64,000 nucleotides of DNA from Lysinibacillus sp. B2A1 (lineage in GTDB: Bacteria; Bacillota; Bacilli; Bacillales_A; Planococcaceae), in contig CP027224.1 of the NCBI GenBank assembly GCA_002973635.1, positions 4,948,001 through 5,012,000 on the forward strand, read 5' to 3'. Below are positions 19,227 through 28,145 of the stretch, one piece after another. Position 1 is the stretch's first letter, and each line of letters opens with the position of its first letter. The notes below the pieces were generated by a model, which worked only from the letters and a program-made list of their open reading frames with translations, did not search any database and was not told where the DNA came from. Position numbers and translations under genes: made by a program.

Positions 19227-20225
19227 TTATTTTTTTAAAATAACGACTGTAAAATCATCTGATAGTTTAAAATCCTGTAGTTCTTCAATTTGTTTATAAA
19301 GAAGATTACATAGCTCTTGGGCTGTTAAATGCTTGTTCTGTGCTATCAATGTAGTAATAACCTCGCGTGAGTTCAATTCTTCATGTGATCTAAACTCTGT
19401 AACACCATCTGTCATCATCATGACGATATCATTTTTCTCTAAAGTAATTTCTTTATATATATACTTTGTCTCAGGCAGTACACCCAATAATAAACCTTTT
19501 GCCTCCAAAGAAAAAAATTCATCTTGTCTAGCACAATAATGAAGCGCTGGCTCATGACCTGCTGAAGCGTAGGAAAAAGTATCTTTTTGAATGTCCATGC
19601 AACCGTAAAACATGGAAACAAACATACTATCATCCACGCCTTTTTCAATTACTCGATTAATAACTTCTAACACATATGAAGGATCTTTATAAGTATATTC
19701 CAAAGTTTCCAGACCATACTTCACCATAGACATGCATAAAGCGGCTGGAACACCTTTTCCTACCACGTCTGTTACCGCTACACTCAAATAATCCTCCCGA
19801 CCATGTAAAAAATGTACATAATCTCCATTCATTTTACGAATTGGAATCGATATCATCCCTATGTCAACACTAGACAAATGCGGTACAACTGTTTTGAGTA
19901 ATGTTTTTTGAATGTTTGTAGCGATTTTTATTTCCAATTCATATTCAGCCTGTCTCTGTAATAAACTTTGGTGCTCCCTATGTGCCATGCCATAATGGAC
20001 CATCACTTCAATTAGAAAATCATATGCTGACTTTTCCTCACTCATTCTATTAGGTAATATTTTACTAACTGCATTTTTGTGAATGCTTACAACATCCTCT
20101 GGAGAAATATTCTTTTGGATTAACTGACGTGTAAAGTTTTGAGCAATATACAAATTCTTTTCAGTTTGGTCAGCCAAGTAATCCGACAAAATCTTCTTAT
20201 ATTGTGACTCTAATTGATTCAACAT
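19227..20225 (-). CDS. rsbU: PP2C-type phosphatase RsbU
   Basis: An activator of SigB that dephosphorylates RsbV. The N-terminal part of about 85 residues (LNQLESQYKKILSDYLAD) is the helical RsbU_N domain that RsbT binds. The C-terminal SpoIIE/PP2C domain has GDYVHFL, VAVTDVVGKGVPAALCMSMV and MMMTDGVTEFRS, supplying the metal-binding aspartates. The start is ATG 20225, seven bases after AGGA. The gene follows the rsbT stop directly. Because RsbU_N is retained, RsbT should still be the upstream activator. Confidence 0.94.
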   Translation of the reverse strand: MLNQLESQYKKILSDYLADQTEKNLYIAQNFTRQLIQKNISPEDVVSIHKNAVSKILPNRMSEEKSAYDFLIEVMVHYGMAHREHQSLLQRQAEYELEIKIATNIQKTLLKTVVPHLSSVDIGMISIPIRKMNGDYVHFLHGREDYLSVAVTDVVGKGVPAALCMSMVKYGLETLEYTYKDPSYVLEVINRVIEKGVDDSMFVSMFYGCMDIQKDTFSYASAGHEPALHYCARQDEFFSLEAKGLLLGVLPETKYIYKEITLEKNDIVMMMTDGVTEFRSHEELNSREVITTLIAQNKHLTAQELCNLLYKQIEELQDFKLSDDFTVVILKK

Positions 20226-20234
20226 TTCCACATC

Positions 20235-20636
20235 CTATCGCAGCCATTTTTCAGCTCTGATGGTTGTACCCTCTCCGATAACTGAGTGGATGGTCATAGT
20301 ATCCATTAATCGATTCACGCCTGGTAAACCTGCCCCAAGTCCTCCAGAAGTAGAGTAACCATCCTCCAGCACCTTGCGAACATCTTTTATTCCTGGACCT
20401 TGATCAGTTGCAATAATTATTATTTTCTTTTCTGTGTCCGTCTCAACTCTTTCGATTTCAATAAAGCCGACGTTTGCATATAAGTATATATTTCGAGCCA
20501 GTTCACTAATAGCTGTAGTTATTCTAGCCTGATCAACAGTGCCAAATCCAAGTGCCTTTGCTTCATTGCGCCCCAGTTGTCTTGCTGTAACTATATCCCA
20601 TTCAGTAATAATTTCAACCGAAGACCTCATTGCCAC
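20235..20636 (-). CDS. rsbT: Serine/threonine kinase RsbT (RsbU activator)
   Basis: A 133-aa GHKL kinase, the switch protein of the stressosome. It has the near-invariant GFGTVDQARITTAISELARNI (about residues 31-51), DQGPGI and STSGGLGAGLPGVNRLMD. In B. subtilis RsbT is held by RsbR/RsbS stressosomes upstream in the operon. Here no rsbR or rsbS precedes it: the 550 bp upstream hold a repeat element, then the mazF terminator. The start is the GTG at 20636, or the ATG at 20630. Confidence 0.94.
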   Translation of the reverse strand: MAMRSSVEIITEWDIVTARQLGRNEAKALGFGTVDQARITTAISELARNIYLYANVGFIEIERVETDTEKKIIIIATDQGPGIKDVRKVLEDGYSTSGGLGAGLPGVNRLMDTMTIHSVIGEGTTIRAEKWLR

Positions 20637-20730
20637 CGCTGTCCCCCCAATTCCTTTCGCAGCTATACTTTACACTTTTATTCGACCCGAATTTTTTATA
20701 GTTGATTTCATTTCAAACTTATCTTATCAA

Positions 20731-20981
20731 TTTCGTCTTTGCGTAATTGCGTCCGGATTTTGAATTGTGCCCGCACAATTCATTCCTTTGAAAATCCGTG
20801 ACATCCGCCAGAGGCTTTAGGTCAACATTATGTTGGTCACTCAGTCGTTGCCACAGGACGTGATGTTCTTAGACTGAGTTCCGCTATTTCAGTAGGTGTT
20901 TGGACACCCACTGAAAAGAAACCAATACCGCATTCATCTCACCACCTGTAGAGGTGGGAGTCTTCTGCTGAGTGAAGATAA
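20731..20981 (+). repeat. Dispersed repeat family 1, copy B
   Basis: Module 1 (20731-20820) has nested arms GGATTTT-GAATTGTGC / GCACAATTC..AAAATCC and ends ATCCGCCAGAGGCTTTA. About 60 bp of extra sequence follow (CAACATTATGTTGGTCAC and CCACAGGACGTGATGTTCTT), then module 2 with TCAGTAGGTGTTTGGACACC and the CCACCT-gtag-AGGTGG hairpin. It ends in CTGAGTGAAGATAA. The TGTATC/GATACA hairpin is deleted in this copy. It lies exactly where rsbR and rsbS sit in B. subtilis. Confidence 0.85.
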
Positions 20982-21139
20982 ATGATATATTCTATGTATA
21001 TTTTCATAAACCTCTCTATATTTTTTTCAAAAATCTATCTTGAATGCTATCTTATTTTTCCCTTAAATCTATTAATACCATTTTCGAATAACAAATTCAA
21101 TTTATGAAAATGTAGTATTTGAGAGTATAAAACAAAAAA
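20982..21139. other. AT-rich non-coding stretch upstream of the rsb operon
   Basis: No gene seen. The promoter of rsbT-rsbU-rsbV-rsbW-sigB must lie between here and 20637. I looked for a sigma-B type GTTT-N14-GGGTA promoter and found only a weak match (GGGTCG near 20683-20688), so none is called. Confidence 0.4.
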
Positions 21140-21167
21140 GCATCGAGATGGAAAATCATCTCGATGC
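21140..21167 (-). terminator. Terminator of alr-mazE-mazF
   Basis: GCATCGAGATG / CATCTCGATGC hairpin followed in the minus direction by six T, 20 bp after mazF. It separates mazF from the rsb genes. Confidence 0.9.
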
Positions 21168-21186
21168 CTCTATACATATATGTATA

Positions 21187-21537
21187 TCAAAATTTGACAA
21201 GCCCTAAACTAATCATCAGTGCACCATCAACCTTCTCCATCACTGCATGATCAAGCTGCGTAATACGATCCGTCAATCTTGACTTGTCGATTGTTCGCAC
21301 TTGTTCGAGCAGAATAACCGAGTCACGTTCAAAACCATACTTTTCAGCATTGATTTCAACATGAGTCGGTAACTTTGCTTTCTGAATCTGTGCAGTTATA
21401 GCTGCGATGATGACAGTCGGACTGAATCGATTGCCAATATCATTTTGAATAATCAGCACCGGCCTAGTCCCTCCTTGCTCGGACCCAATTACCGGCGATA
21501 AATCTGCAAAAAAAACGTCACCACGTTTTACATTCAA
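21187..21537 (-). CDS. mazF: mRNA interferase MazF (EndoA/NdoA toxin)
   Basis: A 116-aa toxin endoribonuclease; B. subtilis EndoA cuts mRNA at UACAU. The sequence [31 protein letters not shown] is nearly identical to the EndoA N-terminus as I recall it, and [21 protein letters not shown] is also conserved. The start is the TTG at 21537 behind a GGGGGA RBS, giving the same length as EndoA; the longer frame to 21612 lies inside the antitoxin gene. It is downstream of mazE by 4 bp. Confidence 0.95.
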   Translation of the reverse strand: MNVKRGDVFFADLSPVIGSEQGGTRPVLIIQNDIGNRFSPTVIIAAITAQIQKAKLPTHVEINAEKYGFERDSVILLEQVRTIDKSRLTDRITQLDHAVMEKVDGALMISLGLVKF

Positions 21538-21541
21538 AGTG

Positions 21542-21805
21542 TCATCCCCCGCTAACGAGACGCTCCACCATATGTTGTGCTTCATATTCCGCATGCAAGC
21601 ATTCACTTGCAATCATCAGATTTATATGAGACATTTCAACATATCCTTTCATCATAGCTTCCCGTATTTGATTTGGTTGCTCCTGCATTAAAATATTGCG
21701 CGACAAAACACGCGCAAACGATTCACCTTCAATTACTTCCTTTGTTTGTAGAAATAGTCTGTCTTGAACAGCAATTGTAGCTTCTCTTAACTTTTTCTCG
21801 TACAC
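21542..21805 (-). CDS. mazE: Antitoxin MazE (EndoAI/NdoAI)
   Basis: Partner of MazF. The C-terminal half [37 protein letters not shown] matches the EndoAI toxin-binding end (ending VERLVSGG). I place the start at the GTG at 21805, eight bases after GGAGG, giving 87 aa against 93 in B. subtilis. A longer frame to 21916 exists without a convincing RBS. The N-terminal DNA-binding part is odd: instead of the usual KISLPENL start of a ribbon-helix-helix it reads [20 protein letters not shown], so autoregulation may differ. Confidence 0.88.
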   Translation of the reverse strand: MYEKKLREATIAVQDRLFLQTKEVIEGESFARVLSRNILMQEQPNQIREAMMKGYVEMSHINLMIASECLHAEYEAQHMVERLVSGG

Positions 21806-22094
21806 AGCAAGCACCTCCAACGGAACCATCCACTTTTCATTACTACTCATTCTATCATTGAAAGATATTGTTGAAAAGACATGAAATGACAAAATATCTG
21901 ACAATTTGAAGGACAAGTTGTAAAAATATGTAGGTTGTCGAAGGTATGTGCCGATTCATCTTATTGGCAACAATCAACAAATTAAGTTTTTGGTGAATTT
22001 ATATTTTCTCCAGTGTTTATATTCACCAATTATGCAAGAAATTCTTTTGTTCAAATCTGTATAATATAACTATTTTGTGCTTGCTTAAGATCAA

Positions 22095-23216
22095 TTAAAT
22101 GTATATTCGAGGTACTCTTGCTGTAATAATGCATGGTACTTCGTAATTAATGGTTTCAAGTTTAACTGCCCATTCATCCATTGAAATGACATCATTCCCT
22201 TGATGACCAATAAGTGTTACCTTCTCCCCTATAGCATATGCTTTTGGCAGGGCAACCATACATTGGTCCATACAAATTCGTCCGACTATTGGCATTCTTT
22301 GACCATCAATTAATACTTCTTGTCCACCTAATTTACGAATTACCCCATCTGCATAGCCAACTGGTATTGTCCCTATCCACATATCAGTTGAGGCAGCAAA
22401 CATAGCTCCATAGCCAACAGAATCACCTGCTTGTAATCGCTTCACATGGACAAGCTCGCTTTCAAGTGTAAACGCAGGCTGTAACTCGAAAGGAAGAATA
22501 CCTTCCACATAAGGCGACGGTGATAATCCATACATTGAAATGCCGTATCTGACAGCATCATATTGTAAATGAGCATCTTTAACTAAAGATGCAGCCGTAT
22601 TAGAGGCATGGACAAGTCTAGGCTTTTCAGGTAATACAGATAGGCATTGCTCAAAGAATTGAGCCTGTCTATCGAAGTAGGATGTATCCTCCTCATCTGC
22701 TGTTGCAAAATGTGTGAATATCCCATCAAGTTTCATATTATTTGCAGTTTGAATTGTTTGAGACAGCTCCAAAAGCTCTTGTATAGAGCGAACGCCGATT
22801 CTACCCATACCGCTATCTACTTTTATATGCAGTCGTAAGGGGTCAGCTTCATGTGCTATCAACAGAGCAGCATGCTGGACCCATTCACTTGCAAATACAG
22901 TAAGAATAATGCGCTTTTGAGCTGCAAAAGGTACAAACGAAACTGGAGATGCACCCAAAACTAGTATGTCAGGTTCTTCAAAATATGCTCGAATATGTAA
23001 TGCTTCGTCAGGTGTTGCTACGGCAAGGATAGTTGCACCAGCTTCCAAGGCTGCTTTTGCAACAGCTACATCTCCATGACCATATGCATTGGCTTTTACT
23101 ACAGCAATAATTTGAACATCTGGTCGAAGTAATCTTTTCAAATTTTGTACGTTTTGCTGGATTGCTTGTAAGTCTACAATTGCTTTTGTTGGTCTAAAAT
23201 GTTGCTGTGTCATCAT
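22095..23216 (-). CDS. alr: Alanine racemase
   Basis: A PLP enzyme making D-alanine for peptidoglycan. The PLP lysine is K41 in VVKANAYGHG. Further motifs are HIKVDSGMGRIGVR, RYGISMYGLSPS, the catalytic tyrosine region SVGYGAMF, and GRICMDQCMV. The 373-aa length from ATG 23216 (AGAGGG RBS at seven bases) is typical; the frame extends to 23279 with no RBS. It sits between the YdcC-like lipoprotein and mazEF as in B. subtilis (alr-ndoAI-ndoA). It supplies substrate for Ddl, encoded at 33-34 kb. Confidence 0.96.
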   Translation of the reverse strand: MMTQQHFRPTKAIVDLQAIQQNVQNLKRLLRPDVQIIAVVKANAYGHGDVAVAKAALEAGATILAVATPDEALHIRAYFEEPDILVLGASPVSFVPFAAQKRIILTVFASEWVQHAALLIAHEADPLRLHIKVDSGMGRIGVRSIQELLELSQTIQTANNMKLDGIFTHFATADEEDTSYFDRQAQFFEQCLSVLPEKPRLVHASNTAASLVKDAHLQYDAVRYGISMYGLSPSPYVEGILPFELQPAFTLESELVHVKRLQAGDSVGYGAMFAASTDMWIGTIPVGYADGVIRKLGGQEVLIDGQRMPIVGRICMDQCMVALPKAYAIGEKVTLIGHQGNDVISMDEWAVKLETINYEVPCIITARVPRIYI

Positions 23217-23415
23217 TAGGATACCCTCTTTATTTTTTATTAAAACATTATGTATTGCCATAATTTCGTTCCAATGCATAAGTTACTTCTTTAAATTCGC
23301 TTTTGCTAATTCCTATAATATACTATACAACTTAAAACTTTCTAAACAGTGTTTAATCACTATTTAGCTTAATAAGCTACAGCCTTCAGTATTAGAAAGC
23401 TGTAGCTGCAAAAAG

Positions 23416-24480
23416 TTACTTCATACTACTTATCGTCATAGAAGCAGCAACTTCTACCATTTCATCACGAGTTAATTTACTTGATGCAACAAAGAATGCA
23501 ACTCCATCCTTTTCCCAACTAATAGATGTATCTGTAATTGCACCGATTGTAAAGCCTAAATCTACCGGATCACCTGGTGACGATACTGGTAACATCGCAC
23601 TCTCTTTAGTAGCCGGCTGTTGCATAACTGTAAATGGCTTGTCACCCTCGAATGTTAAAATGACACGATCCATTCCATTCTCACGAATAACCTTTTCCTC
23701 AGTCATCTTCGTATTTTCCCAATTTACAACAGGGTAATTTGTTTGGAACTCTTTATTTTCAATTTCAGCACCTACTGCTTCTTTACCATCTTTTTCACCT
23801 TTATCATCCTTTTCTGGCGGAGCAGCTTGTTCACCTTTTGTTTGATCTGTTTCCGTAAATTGCTCAACTGCATATTCCTTGGCAGCATGTTGAACACCTA
23901 ATTTTACATTTTTAAATGTAATACGTATCTGTTCTTCCTTTACATCATTCATTATGACTACGGAAGTTGGAAGCAATGTTTTCTTATCTACTGTAATCAC
24001 CTGATGAGGCATACTATTTTTATAGCTATTTCTAGTAGCTGCTTCAAATATATATGCTTTTTCTTGCTCTTTCATGACTACATTTTTATCTTCAGCTAAA
24101 TCTTCTGCCAGAGCACCTATTAAATATGCCTGACTGTTTTTCTTTGGCCAGTCACTTTGGAACTTATACATTTTGTTCAAAGTTGGTGTAACTACAAACA
24201 CTCCATCTGCATTTCGTACTATCATCTGTGAAACATCTTTCCCACTTTCCACTACTTCTACTCGATAAAAATCAGGTTTAGTATGCCAAACTGTTACATC
24301 ATATTTTCTTGGCTCTCCACCCGATTTAATCTCCATCGAGGCATTTAACTCATAACCATTTGTCTCTGCCCATTTACCATTAACCTTCTTCAACACTTTT
24401 TCCTGTGAGGCTGTACCACACGCCGACAGAAGTAATATCGTACAAATTAAGACGAGCCATTTAACTATACGGTTGCCCAC
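23416..24480 (-). CDS. Lipoprotein of the LolA-like/YdcC family
   Basis: A 354-aa membrane-anchored lipoprotein: signal peptide MGNRIVKWLVLICTILLLSAC with a lipobox LSAC (Cys21). It is followed by a LolA-like domain (MEIKSGGEPRKYDVTVWHTKPDFYRVEV) and a highly charged linker near residues 220-237 (EKDDKGEKDGKEA). In B. subtilis ydcC, at the same place between acpS and alr, belongs to the sporulation SigE regulon; whether that holds here is not visible. The function is unknown beyond outer-surface lipid or protein binding suggested by the fold. Confidence 0.88.
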   Translation of the reverse strand: MGNRIVKWLVLICTILLLSACGTASQEKVLKKVNGKWAETNGYELNASMEIKSGGEPRKYDVTVWHTKPDFYRVEVVESGKDVSQMIVRNADGVFVVTPTLNKMYKFQSDWPKKNSQAYLIGALAEDLAEDKNVVMKEQEKAYIFEAATRNSYKNSMPHQVITVDKKTLLPTSVVIMNDVKEEQIRITFKNVKLGVQHAAKEYAVEQFTETDQTKGEQAAPPEKDDKGEKDGKEAVGAEIENKEFQTNYPVVNWENTKMTEEKVIRENGMDRVILTFEGDKPFTVMQQPATKESAMLPVSSPGDPVDLGFTIGAITDTSISWEKDGVAFFVASSKLTRDEMVEVAASMTISSMK

Positions 24481-24567
24481 GCTTTCACCCTTTCTTCTTT
24501 CAAATCCACTACGACAATATATGAACCTTATTTGTCAGTTATGTCATCTGAAGAACAGGCAATATAT

Positions 24568-24796
24568 TTATCTTCATTCAGCAATTGTTTTTTGTATCGA
24601 AAGCATAGCGGCAGATACAGAAGACTCCCACCTCTACAAGTGGTGAGATGAATGCGGTTTTAGTTTCTTTTCAGTGGGTTTCCAAACACCTACTGAATGA
24701 AGATAAAGCCTCCGGGGGATGTCACGGATTTTCAAAGGAATGAATTGTGCAAGCACAATTCAAAATCCTGACGCAATTACGCCAAGGCGAAATTGA
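24568..24796 (-). repeat. Dispersed repeat family 1, copy C (complete)
   Basis: The full two-module element in reverse orientation. Terminal repeats TTATCTTCATTCAG (24568-24581) and CTGAATGAAGATAA (24693-24706) enclose module 2. Module 1 (24707-24796) follows, with its GAATTGTGC-aa-GCACAATTC hairpin inside GGATTTT/AAAATCC arms. The TGTATC-loop-GATACA hairpin is intact. It lies between acpS and the lipoprotein gene. Confidence 0.9.
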
Positions 24797-24865
24797 CCTT
24801 TAATGTTCAAAATATTTACAGAAAGTAGAGCGTCTTTTATATGGTAGTACGATATTCACTATTAC

Positions 24866-25219
24866 TTACAGCAGCAGTATTACTTGTGCTGCTGCATATT
24901 GCTTAGCATGTGTGATACTGACAAACCCATTTACAAGCTTTCCTTTAAAATATAAAACAGGATTCCCAGCTTCTCCTCTTAAAATTTCAATATCATGAAG
25001 CTTGCATTGCTCGCCAATACCCGTTCCTAGAGCCTTGGAAAATGCCTCTTTTGCAGCAAATCGCCCAGCTAAAAACTCTATTCTACGAGTTTCAGAGTGT
25101 GCCTCAAATAAAAGTCTTTCCTTTTCAGATAAAATCCGATCTTTAAATTTATTTGTGCGTGTCAGTGCCTTAGCAATACGATCAATTTCCACGATGTCGA
25201 GACCAATTCCTTTAATCAT
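24866..25219 (-). CDS. acpS: Holo-[acyl-carrier-protein] synthase AcpS
   Basis: Transfers 4'-phosphopantetheine from CoA to the serine of ACP, needed for fatty acid synthesis. The 117-aa product starts MIKGIGLDIVEIDRIAKAL (metal-binding Asp8) and contains FLAGRFAAKEAFSKALGTGIG with the conserved Glu, then VSITHAKQYAAAQVIL. The start is ATG 25219 behind AGGAG; the longer frame to 25285 overlaps the divergent rhomboid gene. The position beside rhomboid matches B. subtilis ydcA-ydcB. Confidence 0.96.
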   Translation of the reverse strand: MIKGIGLDIVEIDRIAKALTRTNKFKDRILSEKERLLFEAHSETRRIEFLAGRFAAKEAFSKALGTGIGEQCKLHDIEILRGEAGNPVLYFKGKLVNGFVSITHAKQYAAAQVILLL

Positions 25220-25283
25220 TTGAACTTCTCCTTTTCCTATTGCCAAAAAGCCATGTATAATAATTGTAAATTGAGGTGGAGCC

Positions 25284-25904
25284 ATGTTTAGTAGAACAGA
25301 AAATTTTAAGCAATATACAAAGTATTACCCTGTTGTTTCTATGTTTATAGCGATTAATTTAATTTTTTATGTATTAACTATTTTACCTGGTATTGGGGTA
25401 CTTGTATTAAATTACGGAATCCAAGTGAATTTCCTAATCCAGAACGGTGAATGGTGGCGTATTTTTTCTGCAATGTTTTTACATGCCGGCTTTTTACATG
25501 TGCTTTTTAATATGTTTTCATTGTATATATTTGGGCCAGAGCTTGAAAAAATCGCGGGTAAGGCACGTTTTATAACAATTTATTTATTATCCGGCATTGT
25601 AGGAAACATGGCGACCTATCTACTTAATGATAGTAGCTATGGTAGCCTTGGCGCAAGTGGGGCTATTTTTGGAATTTTTGGTGCTTTTGGGGCGCTTGTT
25701 TATTACACACGCCGCACAATGCCTATGCTTCGCAAGCTTATTTTGCCAATCATTGTAATCAGTGTCATTATGACTTTTATACAGCCAAATGTGAATGTCT
25801 ATGCGCATTTAGGCGGCTTAGTAACTGGATTCGTTCTTGGGCTTATCTATTTACACCCCAAAAGAATTTTAAGCTGGCGTAAACAAAAGATGGCAGGTAA
25901 ATAA
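25284..25904 (+). CDS. Rhomboid family intramembrane serine protease (YdcA-like)
   Basis: A 206-aa, six-helix membrane protease. The catalytic serine lies in GASGAIFGIFGAFG (about residues 113-126), the histidine in YAHLGGLVTGFVLG (about 173-186), and the conserved HAGFLHVLFNMFSLYIFGPELE is present (about 62-83). The family cleaves transmembrane segments; the substrate is unknown here. The ATG has GAGGTGG upstream. It is divergent from acpS, with 64 bp between starts. Confidence 0.93.
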   Translation: MFSRTENFKQYTKYYPVVSMFIAINLIFYVLTILPGIGVLVLNYGIQVNFLIQNGEWWRIFSAMFLHAGFLHVLFNMFSLYIFGPELEKIAGKARFITIYLLSGIVGNMATYLLNDSSYGSLGASGAIFGIFGAFGALVYYTRRTMPMLRKLILPIIVISVIMTFIQPNVNVYAHLGGLVTGFVLGLIYLHPKRILSWRKQKMAGK

Positions 25905-25980
25905 CAGGTACAAAGAGGAGAATCCTTAGTACATGGGATGCTCCTCTTAATTTATCTGTTATGCATACCCAATTTCTATT

Positions 25981-26565
25981 TTATAAAACGGCCGTATTCT
26001 CGTTCGCTGATTTTAGTTTTTTCCATTCAGCTGCCGTTAATCCGTAAACAACTTGATCTACATAGTGATCATGTAACCACTCAGCATCTCTCAAACGGCC
26101 TTCCTCGTTAAAGCCAAGCACTTTTGGTATTGTACGGCTTCGAATATTCCCCACAGCAACACGTACTTCAATTCGATTTAACTTTAAATAACTAAAGGCA
26201 TAGTCAATAAAGGCCTTCATTGAATTAGTAACTAACCCCTTACCAACAAACTCGTTTCCTAACCAATAACCAATACTCGTCCATCTATGCTGCCAATTCA
26301 CTTGATGATAGCCTATGACTCCTGCAAGTTTTCCCTCATAATAAATCCCTGCTTGTATGCCATTATTATTCGCATATTGATGCATCGCATTTCTTACAAA
26401 TCTTTCTGTATCCTCTACCGTTTTCACATCATCTACGAAAAGCATCCACTCTCGCAAAGTCTCCCTTGACCGATCTGTCAATGTAAATAATTCATCTACA
26501 TCGTTTAAATCCAACAATTTCAAATACGTGTTTTCACTAATATCATATTTAAACAAAAATTCCAC
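25981..26565 (-). CDS. GNAT N-acetyltransferase, RimJ/RimL (YdaF) type
   Basis: A 194-aa enzyme with the RimL-type layout: ENTYLKLLDLNDVDELFTLTDRSRETLREW at the start, GVIGYHQVNWQHRWTSIGYWLGNEFVGKGLVTNSMKAFIDYAF as core and acetyl-CoA loop, then VAVGNIRSRTIPKVLGFNEEGRLRDAEW. This fits the YdaF/RimL subgroup that acetylates ribosomal or other N-termini or small molecules; the substrate cannot be told. It is monocistronic, upstream of a terminator shared with ydbT. Confidence 0.88.
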   Translation of the reverse strand: MEFLFKYDISENTYLKLLDLNDVDELFTLTDRSRETLREWMLFVDDVKTVEDTERFVRNAMHQYANNNGIQAGIYYEGKLAGVIGYHQVNWQHRWTSIGYWLGNEFVGKGLVTNSMKAFIDYAFSYLKLNRIEVRVAVGNIRSRTIPKVLGFNEEGRLRDAEWLHDHYVDQVVYGLTAAEWKKLKSANENTAVL

Positions 26566-26622
26566 CCCTTTTGTTAGATATATTCTATTATATAAATTAT
26601 TCTTGTTTATTTATAGCTAAAA

Positions 26623-26661
26623 AAGGCTAACCATTACAAAAAATTGTAAATGGTTAGCCTT
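26623..26661 (-). terminator. Terminator of the ydbS-ydbT unit
   Basis: AAGGCTAACCATT / AATGGTTAGCCTT, extended by TACAA pairing; followed in the minus direction by a T-run, 8 bp after the ydbT stop. Confidence 0.88.
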
Positions 26662-26669
26662 CCATAAGG

Positions 26670-28145
26670 TTAATGCTCAAACCAAGATAATATAGTTTCA
26701 GCATCTTTTTGTTCTAAGCTCGGAACATTTCCAGTCATTCCAGTCATTCCAGACATTACTGTTGCTTTTATAGACATAACATTTTTTCTCTTTTGGAAGT
26801 ACGTTTGAGTACTTTCAATAGATTGTATACGTTTTTTCTCCATAAAAAATGTAATACGATTGAATACACGATATTGCATTGTAAGTTGTTTTCCATCAAT
26901 CATATAACCAGCTGTTTTATGCTGCCAAATGCCCAAAAGTATTATAAGTGGAATCAGCAACAGCGAAAGTAAACCATACGGATACAAGAAGTAGCTACAT
27001 GCACCTATTATAGGAATGAGCCAAATAAAATCGATACGATAAAAGAATGGACGTGCACGTTTTGGTGAATGAATAAATTCTGGATGCCAGTTCATCTCTG
27101 GAAAAAGTTGTTCTAACGTTTCCAGACAGGCCTGCTTTTTTATGAGTGGAAATAAAGTAATTTTCTTATCTTTTCCATTCTCACCATTTCCTCCAGCACT
27201 CTCAACAACCACTGTTGCAAAACCAAATAATTGACGTAATGGATTCTCCACAACACGAATTGCCTGGATTCTATTTAAAGGTAAAGTAATTCGCTTTTTC
27301 TCAAGTAACCCTTTTGTAATGATTAACTTTTCATCTTCAATTTTGACTGTGTACTCATAATAGTTAATTAATGTAATTACTACAGAAACAAGCCATGCAA
27401 TGATTAAAATGAACATTACTGTTAGCGCAACTAAAAAAGCACCTACTTTAACGAAGTCAGCCAACTCATGAAATACAGTTTCATAAGGAATTATATCTGA
27501 AAACTGAGAGACTATTGCAGCAAGACCCGATAGTACGACGCCAATTCCACCTGAGGTCGTTGCCAATATTAGTAAATCGCGGATAGACATACGATATATC
27601 TGTGGAATTACTACTTCCTCTGTCATTTGAGTCGGCTGTTCATCAACTATTTGTTCCACTATTTGTTTTTTTGCTCGACGCATTTCCAGCTCTATTGCAT
27701 CAGCTGCCGGTTTACGTATTGCCGTTAACTCAGCCTCAGGCTTTCCATCCTTACTCCCTGCAGTTTCAACCTGTACCTTTACTAAACCAAATATACGGTG
27801 AAAAATTCCTTCATTATAATTTAAGCTTTGAATACGGTCAAATGGAATGTAGCGCTTCTTTTTAACAAACAGACCATACTTTACACGCAATTCGCCATCT
27901 TCAAACCAATAGACAAAAGTACGCCATCTAATAATCCCACTAACAACCGCAAGTAAAGCCACTACTCCCCAAACGCCGAACAATAACAATGTTTGAAAAA
28001 AATGATCACTATTAACATTAAACGAGAAATTAAAACCATTTGTTATAAAAATAATAGCAACAGGTAAAATCATGCTTTTTAATACTTTCGCACTCGTTAT
28101 AATAGCTGAAATTGGATGTAAACGATTAATTTCCTTAGACATCAT
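26670..28145 (-). CDS. Membrane protein with bPH2 domains (YdbT-like)
   Basis: A 491-aa membrane protein. Hydrophobic helix pairs alternate with bacterial PH-like (bPH2, DUF304) domains. The repeats are recognisable by FDRIQSLNYNEGIFHRIFGLVKVQVETAG (about residues 98-126), LNRIQAIRVVENPLRQLFGFATVVVESAG (about 296-324) and KKRIQSIESTQTYFQKRKN (about 448-466). B. subtilis YdbS/YdbT have the same pair arrangement and affect resistance to some bacteriocins, as I recall. It overlaps ydbS by 11 bp. Confidence 0.9.
   Translation of the reverse strand: MMSKEINRLHPISAIITSAKVLKSMILPVAIIFITNGFNFSFNVNSDHFFQTLLLFGVWGVVALLAVVSGIIRWRTFVYWFEDGELRVKYGLFVKKKRYIPFDRIQSLNYNEGIFHRIFGLVKVQVETAGSKDGKPEAELTAIRKPAADAIELEMRRAKKQIVEQIVDEQPTQMTEEVVIPQIYRMSIRDLLILATTSGGIGVVLSGLAAIVSQFSDIIPYETVFHELADFVKVGAFLVALTVMFILIIAWLVSVVITLINYYEYTVKIEDEKLIITKGLLEKKRITLPLNRIQAIRVVENPLRQLFGFATVVVESAGGNGENGKDKKITLFPLIKKQACLETLEQLFPEMNWHPEFIHSPKRARPFFYRIDFIWLIPIIGACSYFLYPYGLLSLLLIPLIILLGIWQHKTAGYMIDGKQLTMQYRVFNRITFFMEKKRIQSIESTQTYFQKRKNVMSIKATVMSGMTGMTGNVPSLEQKDAETILSWFEH

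Noticed and set aside
20637..20730. Sigma-B promoter of the rsb operon
   Set aside because: Only a weak GGGTCG-like -10 with wrong spacing to any GTTT; not enough to call.
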